Part shown: one piece after another, positions 52,692 through 62,850 of the stretch
How positions within the stretch are numbered: the first letter of the stretch is position 1
How the letters are laid out: every line of letters starts with the position of its first letter
NCBI GenBank assembly: GCA_020746835.1
Contig: JAGPNK010000012.1
Coordinates: 496,001-560,000, forward strand
Length of the DNA stretch: 64,000 nucleotides
Source of the DNA: Stachybotrys elegans
Taxonomy: Eukaryota > Ascomycota > Sordariomycetes > Hypocreales > Stachybotryaceae
Direction of reading: 5' to 3'
Notes under the pieces: generated by a model
Seen by the model: only the letters and a program-made list of their open reading frames with translations
The model's database searches: none
Told to the model about the DNA's origin: nothing
Translations under genes and position numbers: made by a program

Positions 52692-53382
52692 ATGGCAGAT
52701 AAGTTCGAGAAACAGCTCACTCATTACCGCAAACAAAGGCAGCTTCTGGTCGCGCGCTCACTTCATTTTCGCACTACGCGTGTAGCCATTGAGGCCATCT
52801 GCCGCGCCAAATTATCCCAGCCAGAGACAGCCCGATTCTTGTGGGAGCCGCCTCAGCAACCTCATTATCATCATAATGGCATAGTCTTTATCGCTTTTGA
52901 GCGTCAGGCAGATTGCCGTAGAGCCCTTACCGAGTTCCAGGATCTTGCTGTACAAAATCGCCCCGTTGTCATTCAAGAAGCCTACAGATACTACGTAAGT
53001 TTTCATTCATCGGCCTGACCAGTCTCCTGACAATTGCCAGAGGAATACCGTTGCCGCTCCTGTCGCTCCTGCCGCTCCTGTTACTGTTCCAGATCGGGTT
53101 CCCAGTCCTGCTGCTGCTCCTCCGCCTCGTGCCCCAGCTCCATCTCCTCCCGCTCTCGCCCCGGCTTCCTCGGTCGCCCCCGCCGTCGCCGCCTTGATCG
53201 ATGCCCTTCCACCTGCTGAGGTGGCCGCTTATTTCGCCGCTCGTCCGCCGGCTGAAATCGCCACTGCTTTGAAGACGGCCATTGCCAACAATAAGGTGGA
53301 ACTGATACCCGTTATTATCCAGCTTATCAGTTCCCTTGCTGAACCTGCTCGCGCTGTCTGCAAGGAGGAAAGAGGGCGATGA
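52692..53382 (+). CDS. RLAP-E: fullest family member, 214 aa
   Basis: Exons 52692-52994 and 53041-53382 join in phase 0 across a 46-nt intron (GTAAGT, CTGAC branch). A leader intron (52628-52684, 57 nt) ends 7 nt before the ATG. Exon 1 encodes the RRM-like domain: RQLLVARSLHFRTTRVAIEA, CRAKLSQPETARFLWEPP, NGIVFIAFERQADCRRAL and NRPVVIQEAYRYY. Exon 2 starts with an Ala/Pro/Val linker of about 45 residues, then the helical segment LPPAEVAAYFAARPPAEIAT and VELIPVIIQLISSLAEP, and a short basic end. It is the best template for the family. No signal peptide, membrane segment or catalytic motif is seen. Nucleic-acid binding is possible from the fold guess only. Confidence 0.75.
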
Positions 53383-54110
53383 AAAGAGAGGGAGGGAAAA
53401 GATATCGTCAGTTCTATGATTGAGCTCAGAACAATGGATCACCTTAATTAATTCACTCACAACGGGAACGTAAATCCCAATACATGTACACCCGAAGCTT
53501 GCCTCATTTATCGTTCGTACGAGTCCCGCAATCCGCACTACGGAGCGCACATAGATGTAGGGTCCAACGTGTGAAATTTCTCGTCTCCCCGCGACCATGG
53601 CACCCAGTTGGCAAGCCTTCTATTACGTGGACCCCAATACAGCGATTTGGTCAATGTCCCTCTTTGTGCACCAGGACCGGCGCCTGATGACAGTACAAAC
53701 CAGCCTGGCAACGGCACAAAGACAATACAGAGGGATCGCTTCATCGATTATAGTTGGAGTGATAATTGTGATAACTATTGGGTCCGCTCATGGTGAAAAC
53801 GGATCAGATCGAGCATCACGGCAGCATCATTCCATAGTGAATGTGTCGCACAGCGCGAAGCTTGTTGGTGGAGGTTGGAAAAAACAAAAATACAAAAAAT
53901 ACGAAATAAAAGCTTCTGCCTAAACCATCCTGGTGGTGCCACGCTAGTGGCGGGTCGGTGGGGCAGATCTGTTGGCGCCCAATCAGCTTGCAGCCCGCGG
54001 GCGGGGAACCCAGCCCTTGTGGGGAAAAGCAACCACACCACCTCAGGATGTGTCCAACATCACCACACATCATCACCAAACTGAATACAAACGCAAAACA
54101 AAAAAAACAA
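53383..54110. other. Intergenic region
   Basis: About 730 bp between RLAP-E and the tRNA. The open frame around 53597-53923 has an IIVGVIIVITIG-like hydrophobic stretch but otherwise no family resemblance and ends in an A-rich tract (53880-53910). I do not claim a gene. Confidence 0.35.
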
Positions 54111-54198
54111 CGACCCTGCAGCGACTCGAACGCTGAGTCTTCTCCATTAAGGTTATTAACCGGAAAGAGATGCCTTAACCATTAGGCAACGCAGGGTT
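54111..54198 (-). tRNA. tRNA-Arg (CCG) with a short intron
   Basis: Minus-strand cloverleaf. The 5' acceptor AACCCTG pairs with CAGGGTC at the 3' side (last pair is a mismatch). The D arm is TGCCTAATGGTTAAGGCA, the form usual for fungal tRNA-Arg. Anticodon stem TCTCT/GGAGA encloses TTCCGG, giving anticodon CCG, with an intron of about 13 nt (TAATAACC-containing) after position 37. The T arm is CAGCG-TTCGAGT-CGCTG. Confidence 0.82.
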
Positions 54199-56105
54199 AG
54201 TTTGCAGTCTGTTGAGGCGACAGGAGTGTTAACTTACCCACAAGGCCACGTGTGCGTACACGTCACTGCGTTATTTTTACATGTGACTCCTATCATCTCT
54301 CAGAGACTGATGGGAATATGGCTCTACGAGACGCTCAGAAGCAACTCATTCCCTAACCCAGGTGACATGTGGGATATAGGGCTACTGTCAACCTGTCCAC
54401 ATGTCCCTCAAGCATAGCATGTCAAGGCCTCTACCTGGCTGTACAACTGAACAGGAAGAGCAACAGGTAGATGGCCCACGTTTACTCACCATCTGGTCAC
54501 GCTGACTACGTCGCAGCATGGCCAACAACTTCGTACCTGAATCGCCGACTACACGGCCTCGAAGTCAGCAGAAATTTGAGGGCCCCCCATCACGGGGCCT
54601 TGACTCGACACTACGCCCGATGTCCCAATATCCAGTCTCGCAATGCCAGCAAGCGTAATTCCAACACCAAATTTCATCGTCGATGCAAATACGAATCGAG
54701 CCAGTTGTGGCAAACGCCGACAGTAAACAAGGCCGCATGCCATGTTCGACAATGTCTCGTCTTGCAATATGGCCCCTCGCATTGGTGGGCGCGCTCGAAT
54801 TACATGGAGACTTTACAGCACCTTGATCATTGATCGCGCGAGGCAAAAGGACAGTCACAAGACTGTAGACTTTCGTCTATCCAATTCAACAGAACGCTGT
54901 TCCCAAATGAACATTGTGGGTGGGATACACTACTTTGCCAATGTCCCTCAGAGTACATGCCTATCTGCACGGTTGCACGAAGAGCTGCTGGATGGAGTGC
55001 TGCCATCGCGCCGTAGCATCCTTGCATCCATTCGAGCAAGTCATGGGTGGGCAGCAACCAGTCCCAGTATGACATCGCAGGGCCCAACTTACGAGATTAT
55101 CGTTCCTGACTTGAGTGCCTACGTCTCATCATGGAGCATTGACTCGACAGTTCATCCGATGCCTCAACAGGCACCACCTGGCGTAACAGGCGCGGGAGAT
55201 GCGCGAAAGTGATGAGATTCTGCCCGTTCTAAGCTCAACAAGAGTTATGCCATGCCATCACACCCCAGGGACATGCATGATAGCGCGCGACTGGCACCCT
55301 GGTTACCTTTGCTGGCAGGGGACGAGGAGAGGGCATAAATGGGGAAATGGGAGGCTGGAAGGTGGATGTTCAGCCACCGAGATAAATATTATATCCACGC
55401 TGCATCGTAGAGCCGGGGCATCCAGCAATGGTGGCCGAACCGGTGAGTAGTCTGCCCTGCGGTTGCCACGAGTTTCATGCATACAGAACTTGCGCTGTCA
55501 TGATATATGAACCCTGCCAATATGGAGCCTATTCATTCAATCCACCAGAATCCACCCACTTCCAGTTTCTTCCATGAGAAATACCTGTCCGAGGATTGCA
55601 AGATCGAGTGGGACGCGGAGGCTGCGACGAACCCCCCATACGTTGAGCGGCTGGCTTGTGGTTTGAAGAAGCGGGGAAAAACAAGCATGGAAGACCACTG
55701 TTCTATCGTTTCATCCACGACTCTGACCTGTGCAAGAACGACGGGGCCGAGGGTCGTATATATAACGGTCGATGTTGGGAAACACGATTTCGTCTCGTGA
55801 ACTTTGCCGCGTAAGCCTGTGGCAAGTTAGCTGGACTATAGACATGACGGCTAGGAGGGTGAAGGGACACAGTGAGCAGCTACTATTGAAAGAGGCGTAC
55901 TGGAAGTAGGGACGACACTTACTTCAAGCAATCAAGGCCACAGCGGTAGGATATTCCATCTCCTCGTCGGTGACCCTTCTTCGTGGCAGAGCTAAAGCTC
56001 CGACGACGATGAAAGAGAGAAAAAAGTTGGAAAATGGTCAAAAAATTGGAGGGCAGAAAAAAAGGTTCTGCAAGGTGAAATAAATTCACCGACGACGTGG
56101 AGAAA
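54199..56105. other. Gene-poor stretch
   Basis: About 1.9 kb without a convincing gene. Open frames at 54742-55212 and 55507-55800 have no splice-compatible partners and no recognised domain. A broken reading around 55680-55800 (HGRPLFYRFIHDSDLCKNDG in a frame with no start) could be a worn gene fragment. Confidence 0.35.
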
Positions 56106-56298
56106 GCCACACAACTAGTGGGAGAAGCCCAACGAGCGAGGCTCGGGAAGGATGACACAATTCATCAGACAAGACGCGCAAACAAAGAGCGACCCTTGCG
56201 GGTGGCGCGTAGGCCAAGATGACACGGTTCATCAGGGCCACACAACAAGTGGGAAAAGCCCAACGAGCGAAGCTCGGGAAGGATGACACAATTCATCA
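56106..56298 (+). repeat. 62-bp direct repeat with embedded hairpins
   Basis: Two copies at about 56106-56167 and 56237-56298 (period 131 bp), differing at a handful of positions. Each contains hairpin CGAGC-GAG-GCTCG or CGAGC-GAA-GCTCG, then GATGA-CACAAT-TCATC. A third GATGA/TCATC hairpin with loop CACGGT lies between them at 56218-56233. Stems are invariant while loops change, which is what selection on structure would give. Minus-strand open frames here both begin MSSFPS because of the repeat and are probably not real proteins. Confidence 0.7.
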
Positions 56299-56569
56299 AA
56301 ACCAGGAAGAAGAAGTTGAGCGAAGAAGGGGCTGAGTGAAGAAGGGAGATGTTGGAATAGAAGAGAAGATGATGTTGTAAAAAGGAAGGTAAAAGAGGAG
56401 CGGGTGAACGTAGAGAATTTATGGGCCTAAATTTTGACATGTTTTGTGGGTGCGGCCCTAATTTTGGACTAGTAGGGCTCGCCTGTGATGACACCTCCTC
56501 CTAGGAAGGAGCTTGCCTGAGCTAGCCTAGAAGGCCCACTTCGTGAGAGACAAGCTCTGCTTGAACCCT

Positions 56570-56780
56570 CAATGTGAGCGTGAATGTGAGAGTGAAGTAA
56601 AAGAAATGGAAGTGGAAGCTGTTCGCATTCAGATGACGTTATGACCTGTTGGCCCCACGTTTTTACAGTGCCAAGTTTTGCAGTAGGGTACGGCGGCAGT
56701 AGAATTCGAGACTCCCAGGTATCATCAAGAAGATGCATTCCCCATTCCTATTGCTACATGGTAGGATGTCAGTCCTGTTC
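56570..56780 (-). promoter_or_regulatory. Solo upstream-region relic of the RLAP family
   Basis: Homologous to the RLAP-H upstream region at about 62560-62835: GTGAGCGTGAATGTGAGAGT, GACCTGTTGGCCCCAC, TAGAATTCGAGACTCCCAGG, GAAGATGCATTCCCCATTCC and TTGCTACATGGTAGG follow the same order as in RLAP-H. No RLAP coding sequence lies next to it on the expected (left) side. Instead the sequence passes into unrelated DNA. Confidence 0.5.
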
Positions 56781-57169
56781 GCAACTCATCCTGTCAACTA
56801 TGCTTGATGTCACCGAAGGACTACATTTTGTTTCTAGAATAAACATGGGTGGTAAATTCTATTGCAGATATCCGCTTGCAGTCTGAGCTAGACCGCGTTT
56901 GCGGTGTCAGGTGCCTTATTGGTCTTTTGACGCATTGAAACATATACGACGTATAGCGCGGCACATTTCTTGAGATATTACATTCGAGGGGCCTTGGAGC
57001 AAAGTAACCCAGTAGCTCTATCTCGCACCAACCACATTAATTCGGAAGCAGTCCATTGCTACGGCAAGCGAACGAGTTTACTATTCTTCCCTTTGCTAAA
57101 TATTATTGCCGAACGACGCTGCTGTCACGAGCGGAATACTCGAGGGCTTAGCACAGAAACGCGAGCTAC

Positions 57170-57985
57170 TAATTGCCGGCGACTTGACCGCTCTCGGGTA
57201 GGTTAGTAGTTCTCTGCAAAACGACTTAGGCACAGGGCAACCAGCTGTAACGTGCGTCCAGGTCATAGCATCACGCGTAAATGCAAACAGCACCTCCCTC
57301 ACTTTTACTCTACACATTCATTCACACACCGCAGCAAACGACCAACAAAGCTCCATGCGTGTACGCGTCATCACGCTCACCCATCATACGACAACGACAC
57401 AAAGCGAGTACATATCTGCTCGTGCTTTTCGTCATCTCAACAAAGGCCCTCGTCTGCTTCGAGCAGAAGGAGACAAAGGAGCAGAAGTATAATAACAAAG
57501 CAACTACTCAGACAGTCATTGGCACCACTCCAAGCACCAACCCCAAGCTTCTACAGCAAAGATACACGCCTAAAGCTAATCTACAGGTCACTACAGCTTC
57601 AAAACAGGACATTATATATTCAGCGAATATTATCAAATCACAGTAACCCAGTCGTATTACTTCCCCAAGCCCGGCCCAACCGTTTGCTAAGTAAGCTTAT
57701 ATATCTATCAGGGGTTCGAATTCCTAACATCCTCCAGCGTAATACCCATGGTTTAGCCCAAAGCCCAGGAGAAACCTGCTGCGATAATACTACCTACCCC
57801 AGAAGTGTCTTCTAAGGCCAAGGCCACGGCAAACCATATAGTGAACTATATCAGCACTGTTGCTACTGCTATCGATGGACACACTGATACTAACGGCATG
57901 CAAGCCCTTAAGAAGGCCATGGCCAATTTGACGGTCACCAATAAGGTCAGGCCACCGCGAAAAAGCCGACAGAGAAAAGACTGAA
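57170..57985 (+). pseudogene. RLAP-G: decayed family member
   Basis: The left part (about 57175-57320) matches the conserved upstream region of RLAP-B in reverse: CGACTTGACCGCTCTCGGGT, GTCCAGGTCATAGCATCACG and GCAAACAGCACCTCCCTCAC. The right end has an open frame reading TANHIVNYISTVATAIDG and ALKKAMANLTVTNKV, like the helical segment (ATALKTAIANNKVE in RLAP-E). The RRM-like exon cannot be recognised, and the open frame has an in-frame stop (TAG at about 57752) ahead of it. The copy is in plus orientation. Confidence 0.5.
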
Positions 57986-58648
57986 GGTTGCGTGGGGTAT
58001 TCCTGTGGATTCCCGTGTTCTTCGCCAAATATCTTGCACAGGCCATTGGGGCAAGGGTATTCTTCGATGGGCTGTGTTATTACGGCGTCGGACACGTTAG
58101 ACATGCCACGTTCGTTCGGCTGAATGGCAGCTTCAATCAATCACCTCACATCACAGCACTACACCAACGCGATTGTGACAACATACCGTAACCAGTCCTT
58201 CTCCGACCATCATATATAGATGTCGTATCAGAGCCAACGACAGGAGAGATCAGATATGCTCATGATATGCATCGTTGCAAATGAAAGTATGACAGCTCTA
58301 GAAGCTTCTTGCTTCGTTGAAAGACGAGTGTCCTCGCGAGAATGGCCAAAAGGAGGTTGTCAATGCATGGCGCCTGTCTCATCTTGCCAGTCTTCTCTCC
58401 TGTTGTGTGAGTTCTCTTGCACGGTTTGGGAGAAGCACCCTGCGCAGCATAGAAAAACCAACCAACCCACAAACCCAGCAGGACGCTGTTACGACACGTC
58501 ACTCGTAATGGCCTTTGGCGTCGCCGTCTACGCCCTCGACGGAAGTTCCGGGATGACCCTCTGTGCTTTTGCCGGTGTTTTGGTATCGCATTTATCCTCA
58601 TCATCGCCCCCTTTCGAGACAGAGTCATGCTTCAATCTCAATGGGGGT

Positions 58649-58730
58649 GGTGATGAAAAGCATCACCAGAGAAAGCGTCTCTTCAAAGCTGATGTAACGC
58701 ATCAAACCAAGTAGAGAAGAACGTCTCTAC
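58649..58730 (+). repeat. Hairpin repeat related to the one at 63.26 kb
   Basis: Hairpin GGTGATG-AAAAG-CATCACC at 58649-58667 and hairpin GTAGAGA-AGAACG-TCTCTAC at 58711-58730. At 63258-63321 the same order occurs with GTGATGA/TCATCAC (twice) and GGAGAGA/TCTCTCC. The second stem differs by a paired change (T-A to G-C). A GACCTTGCGGCC-type motif follows about 60-100 bp downstream in both (58790 and 63418). Confidence 0.6.
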
Positions 58731-58795
58731 GTAGGACAAGCCTAGCCCAAATAAAAAGAATGAAAGCCTCGCGGCTGCATTAAAATAACGGACCT

Positions 58796-58900
58796 TGCGG
58801 CCCCTTTTCTCCTTTTTCTTTTGTTCCCCTCCCATTCTTTCTTTCTCTCTTTCTCTCCTCCTCTTCTTCTTCTTCTCCTTTTTTTTTTTTTTTTTTTTGC
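58796..58900. repeat. Pyrimidine tract ending in T18
   Basis: Almost pure C/T from about 58800, ending in a run of about 18 T. On the minus strand this reads as a long A run, which could be a retroposed tail or simple low complexity. Confidence 0.7.
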
Positions 58901-59184
58901 CTTCTCTCCCTTCACTCACTCGCCGCATTATCAAGATTCCTCAGAGGCCTGTTTTCGGCCAACGCGGGGTTGCGAGTGTTCTCCATCAGCCGAGTGGTGC
59001 GTTTCGGTGGTGACGAGGGCGCACTGATGGGTGGAGGAACAAGGCGAAGTGGCAAGTTCGTCTTCTGGCCATGATTGCCGCCGGGCTGGGTACTTCTCGG
59101 GATGTTGGGGTTCCTTTGAGACAGGTCTTTTGAGGACGGGGCAGTAGGAAGGGGCGGCGGAGCAGGTGGGCGGCAGCAGAGTGT

Positions 59185-59545
59185 GCATTATGCATGAGAA
59201 TCTTGCTGCCATCCAACTCGAAGATGTTTCCAACTCGAGGATGTTTGGGTTTTGCGAGCCTTGCTCCCACTCCCTGATTTCTCCAAGAAACTCGCCAAGC
59301 TGGCTGTTTCCCGCCTCATGCTTCCCAAGGCTTAGCTTTGCCACTGGCTTCCTTCCCTTGCGTTTTCTGGTTCGTAAGATGGGATGTCGGTAAGTCCACT
59401 TAAAGTGGAGGACTACCTCTCATTGCTCGCCATCGTCCTGGACCGTCTTGGTGGCTTCAATAGGACAAAACCCCCGCCATGCCCAACTCCACCAGTCATG
59501 GAGTGTAGGAGTCAGGCTGACCATATTCCATGGGCCAGGAACGAA
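59185..59545 (-). pseudogene. Decayed fragment of the HNH protein gene
   Basis: Read on the minus strand, 59545 to 59185 follows bases ~32320-32650 of the HNH gene: GGAATATGGTCAGCCTGACT, CATGACTGGTGG, GGTGGACTTACCGACATCCC, AGGCGGGAAACAGCCAGCTT and AACCCAAACATCC. Translated pieces such as HEAGNSQLGEFLGEIREWEQ match EAGNSQLGEFLEEVRQWEKG. The HNH motif itself and the N-terminus are missing, there are indels, and several frames are needed. Confidence 0.8.
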
Positions 59546-59584
59546 AAGGTAGTAAGAATAGCAAGGGAGCTAGGTAGGCAGTCA

Positions 59585-60132
59585 TGAGCACTGAACTTGA
59601 ACGTCAGTCCACTAAAAAACTATTGGACTCCAGGTTGTAGGTCAACCCCAACGACCGCGAAATAGCCCAATCACTGTTCAGCCCTTCAAACCCATTTCGA
59701 AACGTTCGCCATACCGAACTTTCATCCCAGCTAGAGTCGGAGTCTAAGGAGCGCGGGCGCCGGCACAAAAGGCAAGCCCTTATTGACATTGTCGCTCTAG
59801 AGAACAATCTACGGGACGCGGTGGCGCAGCACATTAGCGACTGCCTGTGTGCCGGCTATCGTTTGGGTGAGATGTCTACTGGAAGGCTTTTAATAGCCAA
59901 GGGTCTGTCGATCAACATAGAAACTCCCAAGCTCATCAGGAACCTCTTCTCGGAAACATCTTCCACTGGACGTGTTCTTCCTCTCGACATGGCGACCTTT
60001 GCATTGCCAGAGATCTTGGACAAGGGGCCCCCTAGTCGAATCATTTTGGTGTGGAAGTTGGTTTGCAGGCAGGCACTGACTTACCATGGGGGTCTGGGGT
60101 GCGTTCCTTTGGGGCAGTGGTGGCAGTGGTAG
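59585..60132 (+). other. Possible coding fragment, unrecognised
   Basis: From MSTELERQSTKKLLDS (59585) the frame closes at once, but an overlapping frame from about 59642 is open to 60132. It has coding character (VNPNDREIAQSLFSPSNPF, ALIDIVALENNLRDAVAQHI, CLCAGYRLGEMSTGRLLIAK). A small frame shift near 59638 would join them. No domain is recognised. It may be a gene fragment or a short fungal gene. Confidence 0.3.
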
Positions 60133-61334
60133 TGATAATATCTTGTAAGTGATGAGTGTACGATTGTCCGTCTCATTCGTCAGCCTCGTCACCCACTTCC
60201 TCCGTGTCTCTGGGCTGGTCGCTTTGCTGGCCTGCTCGAGCATCAGCATCCTCGCTGTCTCGTTCGAATTCTACCCGACGATAGGCCCTCGGAGCGGTCG
60301 AGCAAGCCAGTGTTCCACCCTTTCCATGCCCCCCTGAGGCCTCAAGCAAATGCAATACGATAAGGTTGGCATCATCTAGTCAGGCACGGTGGCGCCATAC
60401 AGGAAAGAATGGGCTCACTACGGCAGAGGCGGACAACAATATGAGCGAGGCGGAAAATAGCAGGACACAAGACACATTGATGCAGACTCACTTGCGAATA
60501 TAGTGTGTTTCTGAAACCGCATGACAAAGCTGAAGGATACCAACATCCTCGTCCACAATAAACGGAGACCACATCTATTGATTTGATACTGTCTTTATCG
60601 CCAGAGGGAGTCTCCTCGAAGTCACTGGTCTGTATCCTATTGGGGCACACGAACGGGAAATCCCACATAAACGGAGACCACGAGGAGGAAGAATCGACAT
60701 CGGTAGGAGGCTAAAGTACACCGATAGCAATACCCAAAAGCCAGGGACTTAGGGATTCGACTGCAAGTTGACCACTCGTCAACTGGTCATGCGCATTGAG
60801 GCACCCGGTTTAATGGATTAGAAACTTGAGCCATCAGCTAACTCATTTTGATGGACTGTGTCCACGTACTGGTACGGAGGCGCCGAGGTCGGGATGCTCT
60901 ACGTGCAGCAATGCTACTCGCTAGGATCGTCTATAAGAATCTCAAAAAGATAAGCAAGAGAGACAGAAAGAGTCGTTGTAGGGTCTTGCCTTTGACACCA
61001 TCCTCGATATAGGAGAGAAAGATAACAAATCCTTGCATTTGTACGATAGATTCATCTCACTGGCTCAGTTCTCGAGTAAGATGGCAGCGTGTGCATGGGC
61101 CCGACAGAGAAGACGTACCTCAGTCATCTCTACATTCCTACCATAGCTGACTGTGGTGCAAATGCCAGACAGACATAAGCGGCACGCCCACCAAGTTCCT
61201 GGTGCAGGCAGTGAGTGGCACAAAACCGCCCGGAACATAAGAAAGGTGGTGTTTGGGGACGTTACCTTGTTGACACTGAGTCAACAAATATACTCACATA
61301 TAACCATTGCCCTCGCTATCATATTATCTTCCCG
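60133..61334. other. Gene-poor region with small repeat at 60.59 kb
   Basis: Contains the third copy of the small repeat (60585-60655) found at 50.7 and 48.15 kb. Otherwise I see no gene or RNA. A tRNA-like GGGATTCGACTGCAAG at about 60750 has no cloverleaf around it. Confidence 0.4.
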
Positions 61335-61592
61335 GTAGAGGAATCGAACCTCTGCTTCAAATTTGACGTGAATCAACAGAAGCTGCCAAACCCGAGATTA
61401 AAGCCCAAGGCTTAAGGACCTGACGGACCTGTCAACTGATGAAATGCATCACAACAAGTAGGGAAAGCCTAAAATCAAGGCGGAAAAGGCCGCTATGCCA
61501 TGATGGTGTCAAGACTGACCTTTCGGCGCAGTAAAGGGGGGGCTGGCCTTTCGGTCCAGTAGATAGGAAGGGGGGCTGACCTTTCGGTCCTG
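61335..61592 (-). repeat. SINE-like element 3: tRNA-like module plus GACC/GGTC hairpins
   Basis: On the minus strand the tRNA-like end has the B box GGTTCGATTCC (61350-61340) in stem AGAGG/CCTCT, then ACCGGGA. Upstream is CGGGTTTGGCAGCTTCTG, shared with elements 1 and 2. Further upstream lie three related units, on the plus strand CTGACCTTTCGGCGCAG (about 61515), CTGGCCTTTCGGTCCAG (61543-61559) and CTGACCTTTCGGTCCTG (61576). The last contains a perfect GACC-TTTC-GGTC hairpin (61578-61589), which on the minus strand is GACC-GAAA-GGTC, a GNRA-type tetraloop. Confidence 0.6.
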
Positions 61593-61660
61593 AAAAGAAG
61601 AGAAGAGGGGAGGGGTGCTATGTCGATAATATAGATGAAGATATGAACCGGCCTTAATCA

Positions 61661-62427
61661 TCAATCATCGTCAGAAGACTCAGTACGCTCAGAAGAGGCG
61701 GGGCACGGTTCACAGAAGTCAAGGTCCCAACTGAGGCCGCTCGGTACAGGCTCCGGCGCGTCGGGCATATCGATTTCTGGGGCTTCTGCCGCGTCAGTTA
61801 CAACGACAGGTGCTGCCTCGACTGGCACAGCCTCCTCAGCTTGGTGGGTGTTGTAAGACTCGACAAACAAACGGGTAAGCTGATCCATAGCCTCCCTAGA
61901 TAGGGCTGCGTTGAGCCTAGTGTATATCTCAGTCGGCGAAAGGATGGCGAGATCATTGAGGTCGGCGACGGCGGGGGAGGCAACAGGAGCGGCGGGAGCA
62001 GAGGCTGAAGCAGCACCGGGAGGGACGTGAGGAGTGACGGGATCGCGCCTCTGGGTATACTACATTTCGTTAGTATTGACTGCGTGCCTATCCGAAACCT
62101 GGAAGGGCGAAAACTTACACGCTGCCTGGGGGCTTCTCGAACCTCCACTGCTCGGTCGCTCACAATAAGGCCCTCAAGCTCTCTATGGGCTGTCTTGCGG
62201 GAGGGTCGATCGCCAAAGCCGATGAAGACTCGACCTGAATGCTGGAACCAAGGTCGATTGTGAGCTTCCCAGTAGAAGCGGGCTGTCTCCGGTCGCGAAA
62301 GCCTAGCACGACAGGCAGCCTCAACGTCTGCACGCGGAGTGCGAAGAGGGATGGAGGAGGCGATGAGCACCTTTCGCTGTCGGCATTCTCTGGCGAGTTG
62401 TTCGAGGAGTTCTTGTGGGCTGGCCAT
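61661..62427 (-). CDS. RLAP-H: RRM-like family member with acidic tail, 235 aa
   Basis: Exons 62119-62427 and 61661-62059 join in phase 0; the intron is 59 nt with branch ACTAAC (a CAG nine bases downstream is an alternative acceptor, also in frame). A leader intron (62436-62486, 51 nt) ends 8 nt before the ATG. Exon 1 encodes RKVLIASSIPLRTPRADVEA, CRARLSRPETARFYWEAH, SGRVFIGFGDRPSRKTAHRE and DRAVEVREAPRQR, the clearest RRM-like match to RLAP-E. Exon 2 has the Ala/Pro linker, LSPTEIYTRLNAALSREAMD and LTRLFVESYN, then a strongly acidic end (SSERTESSDDD). Function unknown. Confidence 0.72.
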
Positions 62428-62850
62428 TTTGGCTTCTGATAGACGTTAGCTACAAACAGTAACCAGGTAGATTGGAGAGAAAGTACTCTTGTATGCCTGG
62501 CGTGGAATGGGATGAATGCTTGATGCGAGTTTGCGAGACGCGGTTGGTGGTTTCGAGCGCGAATATCAGCGTGAGTGCGAGCGTGAATGTAGAAGTAGAA
62601 TTGAAGTAGATACTGTTTGCATTCACTATGAAAGTAATGTGATGATGTATGACCTGTTGGTGCCACACAGCTGCAGCTGGCGAGTGTTGGATTTTACAGA
62701 AAGACTGTAGTAGGGCACGACTGGAATAGGGCTCGAGACCTCCAGGTGTCCTCCAGAATATGCGTTCTCATATGGCTAGAGCTCAAGAGCCTCAAATATC
62801 TACGTAACCTATCCCCATTGCTACATGCCAGGAAGGCTTTTTGTCTATCC
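62428..62850 (-). promoter_or_regulatory. RLAP-H leader intron and upstream region
   Basis: After the leader intron, the 62560-62835 stretch is homologous to the solo relic at 56.6 kb (GCGAGCGTGAATGTAGAAGT, GACCTGTTGGTGCCACAC, CTCGAGACCTCCAGGTG, CCCCATTGCTACATG). The GTTTGCATTCA block and the CTGTTGG block also recall the RLAP-B and RLAP-D upstream regions. Confidence 0.5.

Noticed and set aside
53597..53923. Possible small membrane protein (108 aa)
   Set aside because: One hydrophobic stretch only, ends in an A-rich tract, no family resemblance or leader features.
54742..55212. 156-aa plus-strand frame
   Set aside because: No domain, no splice-compatible neighbours, average codon pattern for chance open frames in this region.
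55919..56289. Two minus-strand frames that both start MSSFPS
   Set aside because: Their similarity comes from the 62-bp direct repeat; lengths are short and composition is that of the repeat.
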